Of a stretch of DNA of 37,787 nt, positions 26,264 through 32,986 are shown piece after piece. The notes below the pieces were generated by a model. It ran no database searches. It was given only the letters and a program-made list of their open reading frames with translations, and was not told the origin of the DNA. Origin of the DNA: JAAYBY01 sp964654125 (lineage in GTDB: Bacteria > Bacillota > Clostridia > Saccharofermentanales > UBA5734); assembly GCA_964654125.1 (NCBI GenBank), contig CAZZGG010000016.1, positions 1 through 37,787 of the forward strand, read 5' to 3'. Numbering within the stretch: position 1 is the stretch's first letter; every line of letters begins with the position of its first letter. A program made the position numbers and the translations under genes.

Positions 26264-27877
26264 TCACGCTCCTTGAAAATTATATAATTCAGCTAGAATA
26301 TCAGCTGCCGTCAGATTTTTTTGATGCAATAATTCTTGATACAATTTATGGAAGACAGGGTCAAAATTTTCTCCAGCCTGCATCCGCTCCAGTATGCTGG
26401 TTTGCCAGCTTTTTTCTAGTTTGCTCAAAGGTGTTTCCTGCACCAGCTCGCCATTGATGAATTCACTTCCCTGGCCAGTAAACATCTCTTCTAAAAAGAA
26501 CTTGTATTGATCGATTTGATCTTCGTTCAGATAATCAATTGTGAAATAAATACTGGCCCAAGCAGCGTAGTTGCTGCTAGACTGCTGGGAAACATGCAGG
26601 GGATAGCCGGCACTAGGGCTGAGCAGATAAGAAACAGCTGTCTTGATTAGTTCCGCTTCATATTCTGCTGGAGCATCAGTATACCTTTTTTTTGCCTGCA
26701 CTAGGCTGGAAACTGCATTAGCTTGACGGATTTCCCATTGATCTGACCATGTATAGAGTTCCTGGGGTGCCACAAATAAATTGAGCAATGGATAATTCAT
26801 TTGAATTATCGCAGCCGATCTAGGTCTAGCCAGCTGGTGTGAACTGCCTAGCCTAGTGCAGATATCCTGTAATGGGTCATAAAGATCATCCAGTGCTGCT
26901 GCGAGCAGATCGGCTGATTGGTGCAGGCTGGCTGGAACATAGACGGCCAGATCAGCATAATCATAGCGAACCATCTCCGAATACAAGGAAACGCCATTTT
27001 GTGAAGTGCCTGCATAATAATTTTTGCCCAGACTGGTCAGGTTTGTATATAGATGCCCCGGGCCCTGATAGTACAATGTGTAAGCCACTTCATCTTCACG
27101 CTGCCAGTCCTCAATAAAAAAGAGCTCTGTTGCTTGATAAAGATAAAAGCTGCCATAACTGCTTGTTTTCTTGCTGCCCGGCCAAGGGAGCCAGGGAAAG
27201 GCCCGATCCAGCTGAACTTTACTTTCATTGGCGGGAAATATCGGTAAACTGTAGCCATGATATGAAAAGGAAAAAGTCACAGGTTCATTAATTTTCTTGC
27301 CAGCCGGAATATGAACCAGCAGGCAATCCTTGCTCCGTTCAAAATCAGCCTCTCTCCCATCGACAAGCACACTAGTCACAGTAAAATCAGAATAGAGCGT
27401 AAAGGTCTGACTAGCTAGATCACAAGTGGCAGTAGCCTGCATTTCAAGGTCAACGGTTATACCCTGACTTGTGCAAGCTAATTTTATCTCAGTTTCACAT
27501 GTCTTAATCTTTTTTTCGGCAGGGTAGTTGGCAGCACAAATCAAATCTCCCTGGCTATATTGATTACTTTTTATTTCAGTGTATTGATTGATATCATCAG
27601 GATCAGCAAAACGGGTAAAGAAGATCAAATAATAATGCTGGATAAAAAACATGAAGATGCAGCTGTAAAGTACGCTCAACACTAGTACCTGATATTTCTT
27701 TTGCTTTTGTTTGGCTGCAGGAGTGAATTGTCTGCTAGTAGTTAGCACAAAAAGGCCAACTACAAACAGCAGTAAACCCAGACGCACTAGCCAGCGCGGT
27801 GTTTCAATAGGCACCCCTGTTACTAGGCTGCTTAAAACATGGTAATTGACAATCCCGAGATTGAAAACATTCAGCAA
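26264..27877 (-). CDS. C-terminal part of a frameshifted large ABC permease, copy B
   Basis: 537 codons that correspond to residues about 196-737 of the intact paralogue at 32987-35200. It contains the last two membrane helices and the whole extracytoplasmic domain, including YHGYSLPIFPANES, RAFPWLPWPGS and YQGPGHLYTNL. The only start is a weak TTG (27877) without a clear ribosome site, and the frame continues upstream with GNGF, which also aligns to the paralogue. This shows it is the rear part of a broken gene rather than a separate gene. The break is explained by one missing C in GCC-CTG near 27896. It could still be translated by reinitiation, or the lost base could be a sequencing error. 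Confidence 0.8.
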   Translation of the reverse strand: MLNVFNLGIVNYHVLSSLVTGVPIETPRWLVRLGLLLFVVGLFVLTTSRQFTPAAKQKQKKYQVLVLSVLYSCIFMFFIQHYYLIFFTRFADPDDINQYTEIKSNQYSQGDLICAANYPAEKKIKTCETEIKLACTSQGITVDLEMQATATCDLASQTFTLYSDFTVTSVLVDGREADFERSKDCLLVHIPAGKKINEPVTFSFSYHGYSLPIFPANESKVQLDRAFPWLPWPGSKKTSSYGSFYLYQATELFFIEDWQREDEVAYTLYYQGPGHLYTNLTSLGKNYYAGTSQNGVSLYSEMVRYDYADLAVYVPASLHQSADLLAAALDDLYDPLQDICTRLGSSHQLARPRSAAIIQMNYPLLNLFVAPQELYTWSDQWEIRQANAVSSLVQAKKRYTDAPAEYEAELIKTAVSYLLSPSAGYPLHVSQQSSSNYAAWASIYFTIDYLNEDQIDQYKFFLEEMFTGQGSEFINGELVQETPLSKLEKSWQTSILERMQAGENFDPVFHKLYQELLHQKNLTAADILAELYNFQGA

Positions 27878-27891
27878 AAATCCATTGCCTT

Positions 27892-28461
27892 TCAGGCCAT
27901 TAAGCTGGCATAGCGGAGTAAACCTGTATTTAGGGATGAGGTGATCAGCCAGACAAAAATCATCAGCAAGTAAATACCTTCGCTCTGGCTCTTAGAGCCA
28001 AGCAAAAGTCCCAAAACACCTAGTATCCAGCAAGGTAAAAAATAAAGTAACAGCAGATAGGCCATTGTTTGGCCAATCCAGAGTGCTGGTGCAGCAGACA
28101 GGAGCAGCCGGATTAGACAACCACCAGCTATCAAAATGGTCATGGCTAGATCCAGCAGGCCTATTGTCAGCACCTGAGCCCAGCTATAAAAGGTCGTTTT
28201 ACGTGAATAGACAAAGATGAAGTCAGCTATCTTCACCTGCTGCTGTTCCCTGCCCATTTCCAAACCCATCAGGGTAAAAGTTAAGCTTAGAACAGCCTGA
28301 AAGTAAGCTGTCATATGTAAGGCAAAATATGGTTCAGTTGCAGACACATGCCAGTAAAAGAAAAGAGTCCCCGCTATACCTAAAGCAAGCAATAGCACCC
28401 AGACCAACCGCCGGTAGAAAGAGCGCAACAATATCAAAATAAATCCAGTATATCTTCGCAA
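27892..28461 (-). CDS. N-terminal part of a frameshifted large ABC permease, copy B
   Basis: 189 residues aligning with residues 1-190 of the intact paralogue: shared blocks are ALHMTAYxQ, GxExxREQ and YFLPCW, with five membrane helices. Copy A continues with IIAFSEAGFLL, whereas here the frame ends LMA-stop, and the missing LKGNGFLL lies one base out of frame in the next ORF. TTG 28461 is the likely start, with GAGG upstream. The truncated product has lost two helices and the outer domain and is unlikely to work alone. Confidence 0.8.
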   Translation of the reverse strand: MRRYTGFILILLRSFYRRLVWVLLLALGIAGTLFFYWHVSATEPYFALHMTAYFQAVLSLTFTLMGLEMGREQQQVKIADFIFVYSRKTTFYSWAQVLTIGLLDLAMTILIAGGCLIRLLLSAAPALWIGQTMAYLLLLYFLPCWILGVLGLLLGSKSQSEGIYLLMIFVWLITSSLNTGLLRYASLMA

Positions 28462-28956
28462 AAGCTCAACCTCAATTAGAAATATCCATGAAAATAATTA
28501 CAAAGCCAGCTTGGCCAGGCATCTGCTATATTATTGTGCTAAGAAAAATAAGACGCCTTACTGCAACTGTTTCAGACGCATCTACTGCTTCAGTTCTTGC
28601 TTTAGTCATTCCAGATTTTCTCGTAAAATTCAGTCAGGCTCAGATCAGCAACTTGATAATCCGCATCTTTTTCGTCAAGCAGGTAAGAGGCCAATTGAAT
28701 ATTGTTGTCACGAAATAACATAGCCCGGCCCTATAACTCGGGAATGAGGAAGAAGAAACAAGATGACTGCTTGTCCAAGATTCAGATTTATTGGTTGTCA
28801 CTTCTATCTTCCATAAAAGATCCAGGCATTTCATGGTTTATCATGATTTCTGCATCGTTCGCTATAGATTCATTTTCTTTTTGGGGCACGAATGATAGCG
28901 ATTTCAAGATCATTTTTTATTTGATTAAGAATATAACAAAATAATTGCTCCACTTA
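28462..28956. other. Gap with a decayed minus-strand reading frame
   Basis: No intact gene. On the minus strand one frame from 28913 to 28602 holds two protein-like stretches, one of 41 codons (28913-28788, starting MILKSLSFVP) and one of 42 codons (28730-28602, ending LSLTEFYEKIWND-stop), interrupted by three stop codons. I do not recognise the family. It is probably the remains of a gene between the PepSY-like gene and module copy B. Confidence 0.4.
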
Positions 28957-29787
28957 CTAATTAATTGATGAATGGACAACTAAAATACGACCAGTATAAG
29001 CGTCAATTTGCACTCCAAAAAAGGCCTGCTGCTTTTTTGCAGCATCGTCTGCAAATTCTGCTAGGAATTCAACCGACCAAAAGGTGGAATCACCATGCCT
29101 TTGAATACCTGCTGCATACGGTGGATCTCCAGCTTCGATTATTTCCACAAGAGTTGATTTTGTTTTGTCCCTTACTGCTGTGAGCGCTATTTCTTTGGCA
29201 GCCTCTTCCGATAACATTTTCGATTTATCAACTGAAGCGCTTTCATTTGGTTTGAGACCTGGTAAAAATGTAGCTCCGGACACGGAGCCATCGGGGTGCA
29301 AAAAGATAATGCCCTTATTGCCTGTTTCTAGCTCATCAACTCTTTCTCTAGCATCAATCTTCACCGGGCTAGCTGAGTCGCCCATTGCGCCATGATTGAC
29401 AATTACCATTTCGCCAGTTAAATCATAACCATAAGCCTTGCGGAATACTTCTGTTGCTATTTTTTCAAGATCACTATCCTCAAGCCTAGCTAGATTTGAA
29501 GGCAGCGTTTCTATTTGTTCGACCAGACGTACAACATGATTATCCGTATCAATAAAATAATTGTATTTACCGTCTGTGTAAGCGTCATAGTTTGCGTCGA
29601 TTCTAAAAGCTGGTGTTGCATCTGTTTTTTCCAAAGTAGCATCTTTATCAATAAATCTTGCCGCAATTTGATCTGCAGCAGGATATTGCGGCTGCTTGTC
29701 TTTATTACCAACTAGTTTAAATCCGAGAATGCTTAAAAAAACTACTGCAAGTGCAAATGATATTATTACTAACCGTATGTTTTTCAT
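28957..29787 (-). CDS. Membrane-anchored PepSY-like protein
   Basis: 276 residues: an N-terminal hydrophobic anchor (about 4-25) and an extracytoplasmic part. The end has a PepSY-like unit: SEEAAKEIALTAV, then FWSVEFLAEF, then FFGVQIDAYTGRILVV, the same plan as one repeat of the PepSY lipoprotein at 15390-16973. The central part resembles a second degenerate copy (YGYDLTGEMVIV). It lies downstream of the anti-sigma-like gene on the same strand and may be part of that signalling unit. ATG 29787 has GGAGG eight bases upstream. A possible 14-codon leader frame overlaps its start (ATGA). Function is not established. Confidence 0.7.
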   Translation of the reverse strand: MKNIRLVIISFALAVVFLSILGFKLVGNKDKQPQYPAADQIAARFIDKDATLEKTDATPAFRIDANYDAYTDGKYNYFIDTDNHVVRLVEQIETLPSNLARLEDSDLEKIATEVFRKAYGYDLTGEMVIVNHGAMGDSASPVKIDARERVDELETGNKGIIFLHPDGSVSGATFLPGLKPNESASVDKSKMLSEEAAKEIALTAVRDKTKSTLVEIIEAGDPPYAAGIQRHGDSTFWSVEFLAEFADDAAKKQQAFFGVQIDAYTGRILVVHSSIN

Positions 29788-29828
29788 ACCCGTTGCCTCC
29801 TTTTGCTTTTGTCAGGAAGTAAAATCAC
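29784..29828 (-). CDS. Possible 14-codon leader peptide coupled to the PepSY-like gene
   Basis: GTG 29828, preceded by GGAGG (29842-29838) at nine bases, opens a 14-codon frame (MILLPDKSKRRQRV) whose TGA overlaps the ATG of the PepSY-like gene. The ribosome site of the larger gene lies inside it. This is the arrangement expected for translational coupling, but so short a frame could be chance. Confidence 0.3.
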   Translation of the reverse strand: MILLPDKSKRRQRV

Positions 29829-30097
29829 TAGGTTTCGCCTCCTGGTAACTCTTGCTCCATATTGCTGTTAACTGATGTGCAATCGACTATTTATATTATT
29901 TTTGGTGCCTGCATGATCTGCAATAATATGCCTGTGTGACGAGAAATGTGGTTTTTTTATCAGCCAATCAGTCATAAGCAGTAAAAAAGACCATAACAAA
30001 ATCACCTCCTTTGTTCGTTCAGCTTTATTTGATGCCTCTATTTACATAACGACGCAGGAGGGTGAAATGTAACACTTGGATCGGAAATTATTTTTTA
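29829..30097. other. Intergenic region between anti-sigma-like and PepSY-like genes
   Basis: No sizeable gene. On the minus strand a near-perfect ribosome site, AAAGGAGGTGA (30012-30002), precedes an 8-codon frame ATG 29994 to TGA 29968 (MVFFTAYD). The strength of the site with no real gene behind it suggests a leader peptide or the remains of a lost gene start. Confidence 0.4.
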
Positions 30098-30829
30098 TTA
30101 CTGGACTTTCGTCGATTCAGCTAAACTAATCATAGATTCTTTGGTCACTTTACCAATTACACTATAGGCATAGTAATCATCTGCCCAGATTAGGCTGGCT
30201 AGGCCATTTTTCGTATAATAATAAGCTTGATACCCATTGACATACAGTAATTCTGTTTCTGCATTTTCAGTATCAAGACCAAATTGGGTACCATCTTTTG
30301 GTGCTTTCAGGAAAATTAGCTCAGTAGCTGATGCGTCAGTGTAAACCAGCTGCACCAGATTGTCGGTCATGAGCTCTTCCGACAATGTGTATCCTGCTGG
30401 TATCAGACTGGGTAGATGGTCTGTTATATCATCATGAGGGTCAGTTTCAATGCTTGCGTCTGTGGGTTCAATTTTCTGCACAAAACGGATTGAGCTGAAT
30501 TTTTCGAAGACCTCAATGACAAAGCTGCTCACTACTGCACGGTAGGCAAAGACACCGACAGCAGTCGGCAAAATAGCACAGACAATTAGGGTCATTACCA
30601 AGCGCTTTTTGAGTGTCATTTTTCGCTTTGGGTCGGCAAAACTAGCTTGTCTTGCTATGCTTTTTTGCTTTCTGTTCGCTTGATTGACCAGCCGCTCCAT
30701 TCTGCGTAAAAAACGGGCCGAAAGCACTTGCTGTTGTGCCAGTTCTTCCTCAGAAGGCAAATCAACTAGTGGTCTGTCCAGGTATTCATCCATTATTGCT
30801 TTGATTTTTTCAAAATCTTGGCTTGTCAT
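30098..30829 (-). CDS. Membrane anti-sigma-like protein (DUF4367-like)
   Basis: 243 residues with a cytoplasmic N-terminal part of about 75 residues rich in charged helices, one membrane helix (77-96), and an outer domain that resembles DUF4367: IPAGYTLSEEL, then LVYTDASATELIFLKAPK, and NGYQAYYYTKNG, with a GLASLIWADDYYAYSVIG end. It follows the ECF sigma gene by 18 bases, the usual place for the cognate anti-sigma factor. No HxxxCxxC zinc motif of the classical anti-sigma domain is present. It presumably holds the sigma factor until an envelope signal reaches the outer domain. Confidence 0.75.
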   Translation of the reverse strand: MTSQDFEKIKAIMDEYLDRPLVDLPSEEELAQQQVLSARFLRRMERLVNQANRKQKSIARQASFADPKRKMTLKKRLVMTLIVCAILPTAVGVFAYRAVVSSFVIEVFEKFSSIRFVQKIEPTDASIETDPHDDITDHLPSLIPAGYTLSEELMTDNLVQLVYTDASATELIFLKAPKDGTQFGLDTENAETELLYVNGYQAYYYTKNGLASLIWADDYYAYSVIGKVTKESMISLAESTKVQ

Positions 30830-30847
30830 TAACCAGGCTCCCTCTTT

Positions 30848-31396
30848 TTAATCTTCCTGCTGATAAAGACTTTTCAACTGCTTTCTAGCTCTAGAGAGCT
30901 GAACCCGGACATTATCATGGCTGATGTTCAGCATTTGGGCAATTTCCCTATCCTCAAAACCCAGCGAATACTTCATGGACAACACCAAGGCATAAGTGGG
31001 ATGGAGACTGGCGATATCTTTTTCAATATTTTCTTTAGTTTCTTTTGCCAAATATTCTTCTTCTGGATTGCTTCGCTGATCTGCATTAGCATATTCGTTT
31101 GCATCGTAGCTTGTTTCAGACTTACGCTTTTGGCTGCGAATGTAATCCAAAGCAATGTTCCTTACTATAAGAACGAGGAAGTTACGTGTTTTGTTACACT
31201 TGGGATCGGAGATTTTCTCAAGATGATTTAAAATGCGCATAAAAGCATCATGTGTGGCATCTTCGGCCAGCATCTGATCGCGCAGAATCCGGTTGGCTGC
31301 ACAGACCATAGTATGGCGGTGGGCCAGATAGAGTTCTTCAAATAGAAGGCGCGCTGGTTCATCGTCGATCAGAGCAAGATATAAGCCCAGCATCAT
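30848..31396 (-). CDS. ECF-type RNA polymerase sigma-70 factor
   Basis: 182-residue sigma factor. Region 2 is seen around residues 17-80 (LFEELYLAHRHTM, AEDATHDAFMRI) and region 4 around 120-175 (SMKYSLGFEDREIAQMLNIS, VRVQLSRARKQLKSLY). AAGGAGG at 31407-31401 precedes two adjacent ATG codons (31396 and 31393); either may be used, the second having better spacing. The frame is open upstream into the permease gene but without a start signal. It lies within the array, behind permease copy A, and is followed by the anti-sigma-like gene. Its target promoters could not be identified by eye. Confidence 0.9.
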   Translation of the reverse strand: MMLGLYLALIDDEPARLLFEELYLAHRHTMVCAANRILRDQMLAEDATHDAFMRILNHLEKISDPKCNKTRNFLVLIVRNIALDYIRSQKRKSETSYDANEYANADQRSNPEEEYLAKETKENIEKDIASLHPTYALVLSMKYSLGFEDREIAQMLNISHDNVRVQLSRARKQLKSLYQQED

Positions 31397-31455
31397 TTTG
31401 CCTCCTTGTATTAATAGCAGCATCCAGGGTGGGCTAGTTAGTCTTCTTAAATATA

Positions 31456-32118
31456 TCACATATCAGGCGGCCGCAACCATGTTTGCCCCATAACCCAACC
31501 AAAAATACCAATCACAAGCGCATTAAAGGCACGCATCCCATTTGCTTGCATTAAAGGTCTGCCAATCGCTCCGCTTAAAACATATATCCAGTTGAGCATG
31601 CTAAACTCGCGCCCTATCATGATTTGGATACCAACAAAACCGACCAAGACAACCATACCAAGACTGATCTTGTTTGTAGCTGTAATACCCAAAAAGGCAA
31701 CCCCCATAACAGCAAAGCTTTGGGCTAGAGTCAAGGAAAAAATAGGCATAAAGCTTGTTCGCATGATGCTGGCTAGGCATATTGATACAGCAGCAACAAC
31801 AATTGTGAAAAGTATGAAAAACCGTAGCTGGCGGATTAATCCCCAATAAAGCCGGGTGCGCGGATAGCTAAAGGCTAATTCACCACCTTCTGCGTCCAAC
31901 AAGCCTTGCATGAGCATCAGTGCACCATAACCACCCATGCTGGGAACCAGGGCCTCCAGCATGGGCAGGGTGACATTATTTATTCTCCCAACTGCATTTA
32001 ATTCTAGCTGCACAAAATAAGTTAGAATAAGAAAAACTAGGAGCGTCAGCATGACAATCCAGAGGTGGATGCCCATTTCTTTTAGATCATGATAGAATTC
32101 ATGCGTTAGACGCCTCAT
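31456..32118 (-). CDS. Small ABC-2-type permease, module copy A
   Basis: 220-residue, about six-helix membrane protein, same length as its paralogue at 24738-25400 and colinear with it throughout. Its start overlaps the ATPase stop by four bases (ATGA 32118-32115). Together with the ATPase and the 737-residue permease it should form one ABC complex. The sigma gene starts about 60 bases downstream on the same strand, so one transcript could carry both. Confidence 0.82.
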   Translation of the reverse strand: MRRLTHEFYHDLKEMGIHLWIVMLTLLVFLILTYFVQLELNAVGRINNVTLPMLEALVPSMGGYGALMLMQGLLDAEGGELAFSYPRTRLYWGLIRQLRFFILFTIVVAAVSICLASIMRTSFMPIFSLTLAQSFAVMGVAFLGITATNKISLGMVVLVGFVGIQIMIGREFSMLNWIYVLSGAIGRPLMQANGMRAFNALVIGIFGWVMGQTWLRPPDM

Positions 32119-32984
32119 GAAAACTTGACTCCTTGCATAATGAAGATATAGCTGTCTTCTAGACTAGGTGTTACGTTAAGCTCTGGCATCTTCTCATTTG
32201 TGAGATAGCGCACGCGATAACAGGCATCCACAGGCGCAAAATCGATGATAGTATTTGTTTGCTCCAGCTGGTGCAGATCAGCTTGGCTGATCATTTCTTC
32301 TCTGACATAATGACCAGCACTGGCTTGTATTATTCTGGTCTGATTGCTCATTAACACATTGCCGTTATTCATAACGGATACTTCATCACAAAGACTTTCT
32401 AGATCTCGTACTATATGGCTGGAAAGAAGGATGATCCGTTCACCATTTGTGTAATCACGGATAAGCTTACGGAAATGTATTTGTTCGGCTGGATCAAGTC
32501 CAGCTGATGGTTCATCAAGAATCAAAAGATCCGGTTCGCCTAAAATTGCCTGAGCAAGACCTAGACGCCTTAACATCCCCCCAGAAAGATGGCCCACTTT
32601 TCTTGTATAAAAATCTTTCAGATTAGCTCTTTCCACAGCTCGGGCTATTTGTTCTTTTGTGTTGGCCTGCGTTAGGTCTTTAAGCAGAGCTACATTGCGC
32701 AGCGCCTCATTAACCCGCAAATATTTATACATACTGAAGTTTTGCGGCAAATAACCCAGCTTTTTCTTGATGGCCCTGGGCTGCTGCCAAGTCAATTCAT
32801 CCCCCCAGTAAATCTCCCCTCGATCTGGATTAAGGATCGTGGCTAAAATACGCATCAGTGTGGTTTTGCCCGCACCATTGGGCCCTAAAAGTCCATGAAT
32901 GCCAGGGCTGATTGTCAAATTGACTTGACTGAGCGCCTGGATTTTACCATATGCTTTTACTAAATTGTGAATAACCAGCTCCAT
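32115..32984 (-). CDS. ABC transporter ATPase, module copy A
   Basis: 289-residue ATPase with Walker A GPNGAGKT, signature LSGGMLRRLG, Walker B LLILDEPSAGLDP and LLSSHIV switch. It is preceded by the large permease with a two-base gap and overlaps the small permease by four bases. Shares with copy B the C-terminal extension ending in a SLEDSYIFIMQ / NLEDSYTYLIQ block, which is absent from minimal ABC ATPases and may contact the partner permeases. Confidence 0.9.
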   Translation of the reverse strand: MELVIHNLVKAYGKIQALSQVNLTISPGIHGLLGPNGAGKTTLMRILATILNPDRGEIYWGDELTWQQPRAIKKKLGYLPQNFSMYKYLRVNEALRNVALLKDLTQANTKEQIARAVERANLKDFYTRKVGHLSGGMLRRLGLAQAILGEPDLLILDEPSAGLDPAEQIHFRKLIRDYTNGERIILLSSHIVRDLESLCDEVSVMNNGNVLMSNQTRIIQASAGHYVREEMISQADLHQLEQTNTIIDFAPVDACYRVRYLTNEKMPELNVTPSLEDSYIFIMQGVKFS

Positions 32985-32986
32985 GC

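Noticed and set aside
27885..27900. Programmed -1 frameshift to join the two permease halves
   Set aside because: No X-XXY-YYZ slippery heptamer and no evident stimulatory structure; the intact paralogue uses a normal frame. A one-base deletion is simpler.
30060..30080. TGTAAC-type string as an ECF sigma target promoter
   Set aside because: No CGTC/CGTA-type -10 at the required 16-17 base spacing, and it points away from any suitable gene.
30600..30612. AAGCGCTT as a second cre-like site
   Set aside because: It lies inside the anti-sigma-like coding sequence and the flanks do not match the consensus.
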